Assembly: GCF_009882985.1 (NCBI RefSeq)
Contig: NZ_WTUZ01000040.1
Span: 785,513-849,512 of the forward strand
Length of the DNA stretch: 64,000 nucleotides
Source of the DNA: Paenibacillus silvestris
GTDB taxonomy: Bacteria > Bacillota > Bacilli > Paenibacillales > NBRC-103111
Reading direction: 5' to 3'
Shown here: positions 17,949-27,073 of the stretch, one piece after another
Numbering within the stretch: the stretch's first letter is position 1
Layout: every line of letters starts with the position of its first letter
Notes under the pieces: model-generated
The model's input: the letters and a program-made list of their open reading frames with translations, nothing else
The model's database searches: none
Told to the model about the DNA's origin: nothing
Made by a program: the position numbers and the translations under genes

Positions 17949-18359
17949 TTAATTGGCGACCTTCCCCAACAAATAAATAAGCAGTTTCTGATTATGGGCG
18001 GAAACGCGGCTCAGGTAGGTGTCCAGCAGTTGTTCTCGGACTAACGTACCTCGCTCGCATTCCGTCTTTCCTTTGTCGGTTACGTGGACCCAAACGATAC
18101 GGCGGTCTTTCTCATCCCGCACCCGCACGATTAATTCACTTTTCTCCATACGATCTAATAGTGTTGTAACCGCAGCAGGTGTTGTAGATACATATTCGAT
18201 TAGATCTGAAGGCTTCATTCGCTCGTTCGTCATAAGTAATTCTAATACGTTAAGTTGCCCTTCTGTAATCGTAGGTGCTAATCCTACTTCCATCTGGCTC
18301 TTCAATTCCTTAGACAATTTCAGCCACAGCTTTCCAAACTCATCGGAATACAACCTCAC
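17949..18359 (-). CDS. MarR-family transcriptional regulator
   Basis: A 136-aa winged-helix repressor. TITEGQLNVLELLM and MKPSDLIEYVSTTPAAVTTLLDRMEKS form the helix-turn-helix, and VRVRDEKDRRIVWVHVTDKG is the wing with the usual DxRDxR-like pattern. The preferred start is the GTG at 18359 (GGAAG 9 nt upstream). The upstream in-frame ATG lies within the predicted -10 region (TATACT near 18398), so it is unlikely to be used. A short dyad CTATA-n7-TATAG overlaps this promoter and could be autoregulatory. No target gene is adjacent in operon. Confidence 0.85.
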   Translation of the reverse strand: MRLYSDEFGKLWLKLSKELKSQMEVGLAPTITEGQLNVLELLMTNERMKPSDLIEYVSTTPAAVTTLLDRMEKSELIVRVRDEKDRRIVWVHVTDKGKTECERGTLVREQLLDTYLSRVSAHNQKLLIYLLGKVAN

Positions 18360-18552
18360 ATCATCTCGCTTCCAACATCTACTATATCGCAAGTATAGCA
18401 CGCATTTTCACAGGTTAAAAGGTTAATGCCATTAATACTTTCCTACAAAAGCTGCACATTTCTAGGACACGCTGTGGCATGTTGTCGAGTCGTCCACAAC
18501 TTTGTCCGAACTTGAAGAATGTCTACATTACTTTTTAACATTCCGCCCACTT

Positions 18553-18580
18553 CTGACATATACTGTGAAGCAGTTAGTAT
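18553..18580 (+). promoter_or_regulatory. Promoter of the 55-aa gene
   Basis: CTGACA (18553-18558), 16-nt spacer, TAGTAT (18575-18580). It places transcription start near 18588, downstream of the longer in-frame starts, so it supports the GTG start at 18609. Confidence 0.5.
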
Positions 18581-18608
18581 GGCAGATCACGTTAAGGAGT
18601 GGTTCAAA

Positions 18609-18776
18609 GTGGACGATTGGAAAATAGAGCTTGGCAAAAAGGCACTCGAGGCAGGCATGCTAAAAGACCCACAGTGGCTGGATCGATTAGACGAACCGAT
18701 GCCCCTGTGGGTCTTATTAGAGTTAGCTTTTAATCTGATGGAGAAGCTGGATCCACCTTCAATCAGTTATGACTGA
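18609..18776 (+). CDS. Small hypothetical protein (55 aa)
   Basis: A short acidic protein (begins as DDWKIELGKKALEAGMLKDP, ends KLDPPSISYD) with no membrane segment. The pattern WL-RLDEPMPLW followed by an amphipathic helix suggests a small helical domain; I do not recognise it. The start at GTG 18609 is chosen because AAGGAG lies 9 nt upstream and a promoter precedes it; the reading frame stays open to 18519, but those starts have no ribosome site. Its 3' end overlaps the convergent parC end by 10 bp. Confidence 0.6.
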   Translation: MDDWKIELGKKALEAGMLKDPQWLDRLDEPMPLWVLLELAFNLMEKLDPPSISYD

Positions 18777-21208
18777 GGGAAACGCAGGATATCTATAATG
18801 GATTCTGTTTTGGTAACAGGTATAAGCTGTTTGCCTTGCGCTTTACGATCTTCCAGAGGCGCTGTCTCCGTTGAGAAGCGAAGCTTCTCTCCATTACTCA
18901 TCACGGCTGTAATCTGATAATCCATTTTCACAATGAATGTTCGGATTAAACCTGTTCCATTCGGTCTCACACGCTTGCCTTCCTTAAACTCAAAGGTAAG
19001 AATGCCTTTTCCTCCACGCCCTTGAATCGGGTAATCGACGACAAGGGACCGCTTCGCATACCCGAGGTCCGAAATGACGAGTACTTCCCCTTCATCCCCG
19101 TAAATCCACTCAGCCGAGACAACATCATCGTCTTCTTTGAGCTGGATGCCGCGTACACCCGCGGCTGCACGGCCCATCGGGTTTACTTCTTCCTCACGGA
19201 AGCGAATACTCATTCCAAGCTTCGTTACAAGCAAGATTTCCTTCGTATTGTCGCTGAGATGCACATGCAGCACTTCATCTTGCTCCGCAATCTTACAAGC
19301 GACAAGTCCATTGGAACGATTCGTCATGTACTCTTTGAGCTCCGTACGCTTCACTTGCCCTTTGCGGGTGACGAACACAAGTGATTTCGTTGGATCGTCA
19401 AAGCCTTTGATCGGAATCACATTGACGATACGGTCTTCCTTCGCAATTGGAATGACATTGACGATCGCGGTACCATTTTCTTTCCACTTGTACTCTGGCA
19501 CTTGATGGACAGGCAGTAAGTAATACTGGCCTTTCTTCGTGAAGATCAGCAAACTCTCAATCGTATTGACATCGAGCAAGAAGCGCAAGTAGTCGCCTTC
19601 TTTGAGGCCTGTATTTTCCAGTTCTCCGCCTGATCGCGTAAACGAAAGCTTGCTAGTCCGTTTCAAGTAACCTTCGTTAGAAAGCGTTACGAAAACATCT
19701 TCGGGATTGACGAGCACTTCGAGATTAACTTTCAGCTCCTCAACCTCGCCTTGAATAGCTGAGCGGCGCTCGATGCCGTATTTCTTGCGGATTTCGCCCA
19801 TTTCATCTTTAATGACACCTAACAGCTTTTTCAAGCTGCCCAGAATGCCACGCAAATAAGCAATTGTTTTTTCAACATCTTTCAACTCTTTATCCAGAGT
19901 TGTGATTTCTAAGTTCGTTAACCGGTATAATTGCAAGACTAGAATGGCGTCCGCTTGACGCTCAGAAAAGCCAAATTTCTCGACCAAGTTGTTTTGTGCA
20001 TCCTGGCGATTTTTGGAAGCTTTGATCGTTGTGATCACTTCGTCCAAGATGTTAAGCGCCTTGACAAGTCCCTCTAGGACATGAGCGCGATCTTCCGCTT
20101 TCTCAAGCTCATATTGGGAACGGAATGTAACAACTTCCTTCTGATGCCCAATGTAAGCTTCCAGAATTTCGCGAATACCCAATTGGCGCGGCGCTTTGTT
20201 AACAATCGCAACCATATTGAAATTGTACGTTACTTGCAAATCCGTTTTCTTTAGCAAGTAAGCCAAAATCCCTTGTGCATCCGCTTCTTTTTTCAGCTCA
20301 ATGACGATCCGCAATCCATTACGTCCACTTTCGTCCCGAACTTCCGCGATGCCTTCGACTTTCTTCTCAAGGCGGATGTTCTCCATGGCGGTAACGAGGC
20401 GAGATTTCACGACCTGATACGGAATTTCCGTAATCACAATTTGCTGTCTTCCGCCGCGCATGTCTTCGATCGCTGTTTTGGACCGGATATAGATACGGCC
20501 TTTACCAGTGCGATAAGCCTCACGAATCCCTTCCTCCCCCATAATAATACCGGAGGTAGGGAAGTCTGGACCTTTGACGATTGTCATTAACTCGTCAACT
20601 GTGATCTCAGGCTTGTCGATCATTGCAGTGCAGGCATCAATAATTTCACGCAAGTTATGCGGCGGAATTTCAGTCGCAAAACCTGCCGAGATGCCGCTCA
20701 CACCATTTACAAGCAGATTCGGATAACGCGCCGGGAGCACAACAGGCTCCTTCGTAGAGTTATCGAAATTATCTTTGAACATAACCGTACGTTTCTCAAT
20801 GTCACGAAGCAGCTCCATCGCAATTTCAGAGAGCCTGGCTTCGGTATACCGCATGGCTGCAGGCGGATCATCATCAAGAGATCCCCAGTTTCCATGGCCA
20901 TCCACAAGGGTATGACCCATCTTCCATGGCTGCGCCATACGAACCATGCCATCATAAATGGAGGCATCTCCATGTGGATGATAGTTCCCCATCACATCGC
21001 CGACCGTTTTGGCGGACTTGCGGTATGGTTTATCAGGGGTGTTCCCTGAATCGTACATCGCGTACAAAACACGTCGTTGCACAGGCTTTAAGCCGTCTCT
21101 AACGTCCGGGATCGCGCGATCCTGGATAATATATTTGGAATAACGCCCGAATCGATCGCCAACGATCTCCTCTAGATAGGCTGGTAAAAACTCTTCTAAA
21201 ATACCCAA
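18767..21208 (-). CDS. parC: DNA topoisomerase IV subunit A
   Basis: An 813-aa subunit of topoisomerase IV, which decatenates daughter chromosomes. The winged-helix and tower domains contain DGLKPVQRRVLYAM, YHPHGDASIYDGMVRMAQ and the catalytic Tyr in PPAAMRYTEARLS. The C-terminal domain (about 490-813) is a beta-pinwheel of repeated blades (VFVTRKGQVKRT, LLVTKLGMSIRF, LVISDLGYAKRS). The quinolone-determining segment has Ala-Ser where most ParC proteins have Ser-(Ser/Ala), and Asp where they have Glu. parC begins 24 bp after parE and is translated from the same transcript. ParC rather than GyrA is preferred because of its parE partner and lack of a clear GyrA box. Confidence 0.94.
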   Translation of the reverse strand: MGILEEFLPAYLEEIVGDRFGRYSKYIIQDRAIPDVRDGLKPVQRRVLYAMYDSGNTPDKPYRKSAKTVGDVMGNYHPHGDASIYDGMVRMAQPWKMGHTLVDGHGNWGSLDDDPPAAMRYTEARLSEIAMELLRDIEKRTVMFKDNFDNSTKEPVVLPARYPNLLVNGVSGISAGFATEIPPHNLREIIDACTAMIDKPEITVDELMTIVKGPDFPTSGIIMGEEGIREAYRTGKGRIYIRSKTAIEDMRGGRQQIVITEIPYQVVKSRLVTAMENIRLEKKVEGIAEVRDESGRNGLRIVIELKKEADAQGILAYLLKKTDLQVTYNFNMVAIVNKAPRQLGIREILEAYIGHQKEVVTFRSQYELEKAEDRAHVLEGLVKALNILDEVITTIKASKNRQDAQNNLVEKFGFSERQADAILVLQLYRLTNLEITTLDKELKDVEKTIAYLRGILGSLKKLLGVIKDEMGEIRKKYGIERRSAIQGEVEELKVNLEVLVNPEDVFVTLSNEGYLKRTSKLSFTRSGGELENTGLKEGDYLRFLLDVNTIESLLIFTKKGQYYLLPVHQVPEYKWKENGTAIVNVIPIAKEDRIVNVIPIKGFDDPTKSLVFVTRKGQVKRTELKEYMTNRSNGLVACKIAEQDEVLHVHLSDNTKEILLVTKLGMSIRFREEEVNPMGRAAAGVRGIQLKEDDDVVSAEWIYGDEGEVLVISDLGYAKRSLVVDYPIQGRGGKGILTFEFKEGKRVRPNGTGLIRTFIVKMDYQITAVMSNGEKLRFSTETAPLEDRKAQGKQLIPVTKTESIIDILRFPQS

Positions 21209-21232
21209 CTTTCAGTCACCACTCTTTTTGGT

Positions 21233-23200
21233 CTACTCTACATATTCGGTAAAATCGACGTTCTCGATAATCCAACGTTTACGTGGATCAACTTTATCGC
21301 CCATTAAGGTTGTTACTCGGCGTTCCGCCTTCGCTGCATCTTCAATTTGAACCTGCAGCAGCTGCCGGCTCTCTGGATTCATGGTTGTTTCCCATAACTG
21401 CTCTGGATTCATCTCACCAAGTCCTTTGTACCGCTGTAATTCGGTATTCTTGCCAAGCTCTTTCACAACGACTTGCAGTTGTTCGTCGGTCCATGCATAT
21501 TTGTATCCGCCATTTTTGCCTTTTCTGGTCACTTTAAAAAGCGGAGGCTGTGCAATGTACACCTTGCCTGCATCAATCATAGGCTTCATGTAGCGGTAGA
21601 AGAACGTCAGAAGCAGTACTTGAATATGCGCACCGTCGGTATCAGCATCCGTCATAATGATAATTTTACCATAGTTCATTTCTTCGACTTCGAACTCAGA
21701 GCCGACTCCTGCTCCGATCGCTGCAATGATCGCTTTATACTCGTCGTTTTTCATAATGTCGAGTAGTTTTGCCTTTTCGGGATTCATAGGCTTCCCTTTC
21801 AGCGGCAAAATAGCTTGATGCTTGGAGTCACGCCCTTGCTTCGCAGAACCTCCGGCAGAATCTCCCTCAACGACGAACAACTCATTGCGCTGCAAATCCT
21901 TGGATTGCGCAGGGGTTAGCTTGCCGCCTAGATTCGAGCTCTCGCTCTTCCCTTTTTTCCCGCTGCGAATTTCTTCTCTAGCTTTACGAGCAGCTTCACG
22001 TGCTTTGGAGGCTTGAACTGCCTTCTTCAGCATCATCTGCGCGATTTGCGGATTTTCCTCGAGAAACACTGTCATTTTGTCTGAAACGACCGCATCAACT
22101 GCACTTCTTGCAATAGCGCTTCCAAGCTGATCCTTCGTTTGACCGACGAATTCGACATCGCCCATCTTAATATTGATCACGACCATCATACCTTCTCTTA
22201 GGTCGGTACCGTCAAGGTTTTTATCCTTCTCTTTGAGAATGCCCGCTTTACGTGCATATTCATTCATGACCCTGGTATATGCCGTCTTAAAACCCGTTTC
22301 GTGCGTACCGCCGCCGCGGGTTGGGATCGCGTTCACGAATGAGGCAATCGTTTCTGTGTAGCCATCATTGTACTGAAGAGCCACTTCCACTTCAATTTCG
22401 TCCTTCTCAGAGGCAAAATGAATCACAGGATGAAGTACTGTCTTCTCTTCATTCAGGAATTCCACGAATTGGCTTGCGCCGCCTTCATACTGGAACGAAT
22501 CCTGCTTATCTGTGCGATCATCTTTCAAATTTACGAGTAAACCCGAATTCAGGAAGGCAATCTCCTGCAATCTCTCGGACAAAGTATCATAAGAAATGGT
22601 GGTTCCGCCTTGGAATACGCGTTTGTCCGGCTTGAACGTAACTTTGGTCCCTGTCCGGTTCGTATTGCCAATGACTTCCAGCTTGGTAACAGGCTCGCCA
22701 ACATGCTCGACACCTGCATCATCAACCCGGTATTCAAAGCGCATTTTGTGTATCTTGCTGTCGCGATATATCTCAACTTCCAACCACTCTGAGAGGGCAT
22801 TCGTTACCGAAGCGCCAACGCCATGAAGTCCTCCAGATTTCTTGTACCCAGAACCTCCGAACTTGCCTCCGGCATGAAGAATCGTAAAGACAACTTGCGG
22901 CGTAGGAACTCCTGTTTTATGTATCCCTGTCGGAATACCTCGACCGTTATCTTGCACCGTGATGGACTGATCTTTATGTATGGTCACGCTGATTTTGGAG
23001 CAGTGCTTAGCTAGATGCTCATCTACCGCATTATCGACAATTTCCCAAATCAAATGGTGCAAACCGGAAGAACTCGTGCTGCCGATATACATCCCTGGTC
23101 TTTTACGAACAGCGACAAGCCCTTCCAGTACTTGAATATCATCGACATCGTAATCCGATGTTGGGGCTTTTCCATTAGCAAATTCTAGTTGCTCAGTCAT
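21233..23200 (-). CDS. parE: DNA topoisomerase IV subunit B
   Basis: A 655-aa ATPase subunit of topoisomerase IV. It has the GHKL ATP site (EIVDNAVDEHLAKHC, DNGRGIPTGIH, KKSGGLHGVGASVTNALS), a transducer region, and the TOPRIM domain (FVVEGDSAGGSAKQGRD, then IIIMTDADTDGAHI). GKFGGSGYKKSGG, with an extra Lys, is the ParE rather than GyrB signature. The C-terminus has GLGEMNPEQLWETTMNP. First gene of parE-parC; the length fits ParE (about 640-660). Confidence 0.95.
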   Translation of the reverse strand: MTEQLEFANGKAPTSDYDVDDIQVLEGLVAVRKRPGMYIGSTSSSGLHHLIWEIVDNAVDEHLAKHCSKISVTIHKDQSITVQDNGRGIPTGIHKTGVPTPQVVFTILHAGGKFGGSGYKKSGGLHGVGASVTNALSEWLEVEIYRDSKIHKMRFEYRVDDAGVEHVGEPVTKLEVIGNTNRTGTKVTFKPDKRVFQGGTTISYDTLSERLQEIAFLNSGLLVNLKDDRTDKQDSFQYEGGASQFVEFLNEEKTVLHPVIHFASEKDEIEVEVALQYNDGYTETIASFVNAIPTRGGGTHETGFKTAYTRVMNEYARKAGILKEKDKNLDGTDLREGMMVVINIKMGDVEFVGQTKDQLGSAIARSAVDAVVSDKMTVFLEENPQIAQMMLKKAVQASKAREAARKAREEIRSGKKGKSESSNLGGKLTPAQSKDLQRNELFVVEGDSAGGSAKQGRDSKHQAILPLKGKPMNPEKAKLLDIMKNDEYKAIIAAIGAGVGSEFEVEEMNYGKIIIMTDADTDGAHIQVLLLTFFYRYMKPMIDAGKVYIAQPPLFKVTRKGKNGGYKYAWTDEQLQVVVKELGKNTELQRYKGLGEMNPEQLWETTMNPESRQLLQVQIEDAAKAERRVTTLMGDKVDPRKRWIIENVDFTEYVE

Positions 23201-23264
23201 TGAAGCCCTCCTTTTTCTAATATAGGGATCCTTGATAGGAGTTTCGCGGCTCCTATGTATCTTG

Positions 23265-24257
23265 TTAATTCAATATATCCTTGCGGGAGAAAACAGTAAA
23301 GGAAACAATCAGCGAAATTGCGGCCCAGACGCTTAGAACACTTAGCGAGAAGGCTAAATCCATACCTTTTATCGGTGGCAGACCTCCCGTAAGATACTTG
23401 GTTAAGTCCAAGTTGACCATAAACAAATATTTCGCTGTTTCCCAAGATGAAACCATGTTCGAAAGAATCGTCCCCGAAATTAAGACTGCAAGCATGACCC
23501 CCATACCAGCAGCTGTTGATCGAATGAGGACTGAGATCATTAGCGACATGAGCGCAACGACAATTGCCGCAAACCACACTAATCCAAACTCCATCAAGAG
23601 GAAGAACCACTGATCAACCGCTCTTACCAGACTGAAGTCGACATCTGTGCCATTGATCTGAATGCCTGTAAAAATGGGCATCGTCCATCCGTTATAGCCG
23701 AAAACAAGGCCAGAAATCAAGTAACACAGCGCGCCAGTCGACAGAACCGTAAGCGAAGTAAAGAAAATAACAGTTATTAATTTGCTCAATAGGATTTTCC
23801 ATCGCCGGACCGGTCTTGTCAACAATAATTTAATAGTCCCCGTAGAATGCTCGGATGATACGATATCTGCTGAAATGACCATGATGATCAGAGGAATGAA
23901 TAAAGAGACGGCATTTTTGACAAACTCGCGGGTGAAAGTAACCGCATTAGGCGAGCTTGGATCAACATCCTTTTCCAGATAATAATTCGCAATCTGTATC
24001 TGTACTTTAAGCTGCTGCTTCCATTCTTCCGGTGTGCGAGCAGAGCTTAAACGCTTCTCCCAATCAATAATTTTCTGACGCTGATCTGCTTTCCAGTCTG
24101 TTGTTCCAAATTGCTTTTGTGTATTTTGAGCAACACGCATTTGTGCATAAGTAAACATAGGAATAAGGGCAAGCAGAATCAGGATGATCACATAAAATCG
24201 CTTCTTCTTGATCATTTTGATGCATTCATTTTTGACAAGTTCATACAGAATACGCAT
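23265..24257 (-). CDS. ABC-2 type transporter permease
   Basis: A 330-aa membrane protein: one N-terminal TM (about 22-40), a long extracytoplasmic loop (about 45-115), then five TMs. This is the usual layout of ABC-2/NatB/BcrB-type permeases (SADIVSSEHSTGTIKLLLTR is the typical coupling stretch). It forms a transporter with the ATPase encoded just upstream. I prefer ATG at 24257 (GGTGA 6 nt before it) to GTG at 24266, whose ribosome site is too close. The substrate is unknown; related systems export peptides or lipids or give bacitracin or lantibiotic resistance. Confidence 0.87.
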   Translation of the reverse strand: MRILYELVKNECIKMIKKKRFYVIILILLALIPMFTYAQMRVAQNTQKQFGTTDWKADQRQKIIDWEKRLSSARTPEEWKQQLKVQIQIANYYLEKDVDPSSPNAVTFTREFVKNAVSLFIPLIIMVISADIVSSEHSTGTIKLLLTRPVRRWKILLSKLITVIFFTSLTVLSTGALCYLISGLVFGYNGWTMPIFTGIQINGTDVDFSLVRAVDQWFFLLMEFGLVWFAAIVVALMSLMISVLIRSTAAGMGVMLAVLISGTILSNMVSSWETAKYLFMVNLDLTKYLTGGLPPIKGMDLAFSLSVLSVWAAISLIVSFTVFSRKDILN

Positions 24258-24272
24258 TTCTTTCACCGTCCC

Positions 24273-25238
24273 CTATTGTATGGTTTCACCCTCGGTTAGG
24301 CTCAAGAACAAATCTTCCAGCGTTGGGTTCTTGATTTCTACAGCATACAGGCTAATTCCTGCTTCCATCAATTGCCTACTTATTTGCGGGACATGCTCTT
24401 TATCCATTTGGGTAACAATTTGTCTCACTGAAGAATGGCTATGTGTTGGATCTACGGGTCCAATTTCCTCAATCGCATTCACGAGTGGCGACGCATCGAG
24501 AAGCCCCTCAGCCTTATCGGCCGGAGACACGGACCAAACCACTTTACCGCCTTGCGCAATCAACTCATCTACTGCTCCTACTTGAATAACTTCGCCATGA
24601 CTAATTATCGCTACACGGTCACACATCTGCTGAATCTCGCTCAAAAGGTGACTGGACACAAACAAGCTCAATCCATCAGCCGCCAAGCGCTGAATAAATT
24701 CCCTCATTTCCTTGATTCCTTGCGGATCCAGACCATTGGTGGGCTCGTCCAATATTAATAAGCTAGGTCGACCAAGAAGTGCTTGCGCAATCCCAAGCCG
24801 CTGCCTCATGCCAAGGGAGTATGTGCGTACTTTATCATGAATACGCCCATCCATGGAAACAATTTCTACAACTTCTTGAATTCTCTGTTCATCGACATCT
24901 GGCAGCATTCTTGCAAAATGCTCGAGATTTTCCCATCCTGTCAAGTATGAATACAGCTCCGGATTCTCAACAATACAGCCAACTTGACGCATGGCTTGAT
25001 TATGCTCTTTGCGGACGTCAAATCCACAAATGTGAATCGTCCCTTCCGTCGGCCGAATTAAGTCAACGAGCATTCGAATGGTTGTCGTTTTCCCAGATCC
25101 ATTGGGACCTAGGAACCCGAAGATTTCTCCGGCATAGACATCGAAGGAAATCCCTTTGATAATCTCTTTATTTTTAATTCTTTTTTTCAAATTTTTCACG
25201 GACAATACGGTCTCAGGAACGACTACTGCTTCTGTCAC
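24273..25238 (-). CDS. ABC transporter ATP-binding protein
   Basis: A 321-aa nucleotide-binding subunit. Walker A GPNGSGKTTTIR, signature YSLGMRQRLGIAQALL, Walker B LLILDEPTNGLDPQG, and the H-loop in VSSHLLSE. About 90 C-terminal residues follow the core, as in CcmA/BcrA/NatA-type subunits paired with ABC-2 permeases. It starts at GTG with GGGGGC upstream, 13 bp after the SGNH hydrolase gene and 15 bp before the permease: one operon of three. Confidence 0.92.
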   Translation of the reverse strand: MTEAVVVPETVLSVKNLKKRIKNKEIIKGISFDVYAGEIFGFLGPNGSGKTTTIRMLVDLIRPTEGTIHICGFDVRKEHNQAMRQVGCIVENPELYSYLTGWENLEHFARMLPDVDEQRIQEVVEIVSMDGRIHDKVRTYSLGMRQRLGIAQALLGRPSLLILDEPTNGLDPQGIKEMREFIQRLAADGLSLFVSSHLLSEIQQMCDRVAIISHGEVIQVGAVDELIAQGGKVVWSVSPADKAEGLLDASPLVNAIEEIGPVDPTHSHSSVRQIVTQMDKEHVPQISRQLMEAGISLYAVEIKNPTLEDLFLSLTEGETIQ

Positions 25239-25251
25239 TTTGCTGCCCCCA

Positions 25252-26067
25252 TTACTTCAGAATTTGTAAAATTCGATCTGCAATCCGCTCATAACCATCC
25301 CCATTAGGATGAAAATGATCAGCTGATGACAAATATTTAATCAAATTTTGTTCAAACAAATCATAAGTTGGGACTATGACCATTTGCGGATAACGATTGA
25401 TCATCTCGAAAACACCATTATTCCAGCGCTGTACAATGAGTGATCCTTCTTGTTTGGGATCCAAATCTAAGAATGGATGATACAAACCAACGTACATAAC
25501 AGTTGCCTTAGGGTTGGCCTTATTAATAGCTTCTAGAATTTTCTGCATTTTATCAAGTGCTGGACCCACGCGGCTTACTGCTGCTTCAGGGTTGAACTCG
25601 GTCTGGTTATCCCCTGTGAAAAGCCCATCTCCACCTGCAAAAATATCATTACCGCCGATGGTGAGCAAAATAATGTCGGCCTGCGCAAGCGCATCCTGTG
25701 TCTTCTTTAGTGCCAGATCAGCTAAAAGCTGGTCGCTTCTGTAGCCTGGAATTGCTAAATTATTAAGTACAAATACCGGTTTGCCTGTCTCTTTTTCCAG
25801 CTTTTCACGGACGCGGCCTACATAACCTTTGCCTGTATTATCGCCAGTCCCTGCTGTTAATGAATCGCCGAGTGCAACAATTTGCAGCTTGGCTTTACTG
25901 TCAATCATCGATTCCTTCTTCGGAGCCTCCGTCGCCAATTGAAGCGTTCCAGAAGCTTTCGGAAACCATATCTGATTCGCCGCGTAAGCAAATCCTACAG
26001 CGAAAACAATCGTCGTAATCGATGCGGTTAAGCCAATTGCCCCCCATATGAAGCGAGATGATCTCAA
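25252..26067 (-). CDS. Membrane-anchored SGNH/GDSL hydrolase
   Basis: A 271-aa esterase/lipase-fold protein. An N-terminal membrane anchor (about 5-32) is followed by the SGNH domain: block I VALGDSLTAGTGD (nucleophile Ser), block III IGGNDIF (Gly/Asn), block V DHFHPNGDGY (Asp-His). It probably deacylates a cell-envelope or extracellular substrate (inference). The TTG start at 26067 is chosen because GGAGGGG lies 6 nt upstream. The open frame continues to 26205, but that part contains promoter-like sequence (TATACT at about 26110) and no ribosome site. First gene of an operon with the ABC transporter. Confidence 0.85.
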   Translation of the reverse strand: MRSSRFIWGAIGLTASITTIVFAVGFAYAANQIWFPKASGTLQLATEAPKKESMIDSKAKLQIVALGDSLTAGTGDNTGKGYVGRVREKLEKETGKPVFVLNNLAIPGYRSDQLLADLALKKTQDALAQADIILLTIGGNDIFAGGDGLFTGDNQTEFNPEAAVSRVGPALDKMQKILEAINKANPKATVMYVGLYHPFLDLDPKQEGSLIVQRWNNGVFEMINRYPQMVIVPTYDLFEQNLIKYLSSADHFHPNGDGYERIADRILQILK

Positions 26068-26369
26068 GAATGTCCCCTCCTGCGAATAAATGGCATAATT
26101 CATACTAAGAGTATAGCTTCTAGAATAATTTTGCAAACGTTGCAAATTAGCGCCGCTCAAAATTCGATCATATGTTCGTTTTTCTAGTATAACATACTTG
26201 GTCATTAATCAAACAGCCTCAATTATGTTTGTCTTGTGGTGTGCTGGTGGGGGGTGCGTTGTTACTGTTGGTGGTGCTACGGGGTTTCTGTTGCGCGTTG
26301 CGGTATTACTGTTGCTGGGGTTCGTGGTTTTCAAATTGCGAGTTGCGCCAGTCCATATGGTTACGGATA

Positions 26370-26566
26370 CAATGATCTAACGGACTGAGGTGCCGCTATT
26401 GGTTACTTTTAGAGTAAATTTGGAATTTAACGGACACAGGGGACCTTAATCGTTATAAAACTAGCTAAAACCACTGTAAATTGCTTAAATAACAGCTCTG
26501 AGGTCCGTTAGATTCTCAAAATGGGCTAATTTGGCCAAATAGCGTCTTATAAGTCCGTTAGCAGAA
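26370..26566. repeat. Intergenic repeat units with TAACGGAC/GTCCGTTA
   Basis: Four half-sites are seen: CTAACGGACTGAGGTGCCGC (26378), TTAACGGACACAGGGGACCT (26428), CTCTGAGGTCCGTTAG (26499) and CTTATAAGTCCGTTAG (26546). They alternate in orientation and carry the CGCTATT or AATAGCG tag seen in the other intergenic repeats of this window. No coding potential is seen. The stretch 26206-26369 holds nothing I can name. Confidence 0.6.
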
Positions 26567-26889
26567 GATGTAGAGTAGCGGAAGGAGCTCAGTTTGTGGA
26601 ATGTAGCATATCACCGGGTTCAGCTCTGCGGAATGTAACGTTTCACTGGGTTCAGCTCTGAGGAATGTAACGTGTTACTGAGTTCAGTTCTGAGGAATGT
26701 AGAGTACCGGAAGAAGCTCAGTTTGTGAAATATAGCGCATCACTGGGTTCAGCTCTTCGGAATGTAACGTATCACGGGGTTCAGTTCGGCGAAATGTAAC
26801 GTATCACGCAAGGGATTCAGTATGTGGAATGAAACGTATCACGGGGTTCAGTTTGTGCAATGTGACATATCACGGGGTTCAGCGAATAG
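26567..26889. repeat. Tandem repeat array, period 32 bp, about 9-10 copies
   Basis: Degenerate head-to-tail copies of GAATGTAACGTATCACGGGG + TTCAGTTCTGAG start at 26599, 26631, 26663, 26695, 26728, 26760, 26792, 26827 and 26858 (periods 32, 32, 32, 33, 32, 32, 35, 31); a diverged copy precedes at about 26567. There are no unique spacers, so it is not CRISPR. It lies between the divergent-looking ends of two operons, with no ORF of quality through it. Confidence 0.85.
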
Positions 26890-27012
26890 GTGCAGTCGTG
26901 CCCAATCTTACTTGTCATGGCGGTGTAGTGGTTACTTCTGGAAACTTCCACTCACCATACTGATCCTGTTCCTAGTACGAAAGTTTGGGCATGCACCTCC
27001 GCCGCTTTTAAC

Positions 27013-27052
27013 CAAATAAAATAAACCTAGCGGTATGAAGATCACCGCCAGG
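27013..27052 (-). terminator. Terminator of the heterodimeric ABC exporter operon
   Basis: CCTGGCGGT pairs with ACCGCTAGG (27026-27052), followed on the minus strand by TTTATTTTATTT. It lies 21 bp after the last gene. Confidence 0.75.
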
Positions 27053-27073
27053 TTATCGTTTTTAGAACATAAA

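Noticed and set aside
26068..26205. Extended N-terminus of the SGNH hydrolase from 26205
   Set aside because: No ribosome site, contains promoter-like sequence, and a TTG with ideal GGAGGGG spacing lies at 26067, directly before the membrane anchor.
26567..26889. CRISPR-like array
   Set aside because: Copies are directly adjacent with a 32-bp period, so there are no spacers, and no cas gene is near.
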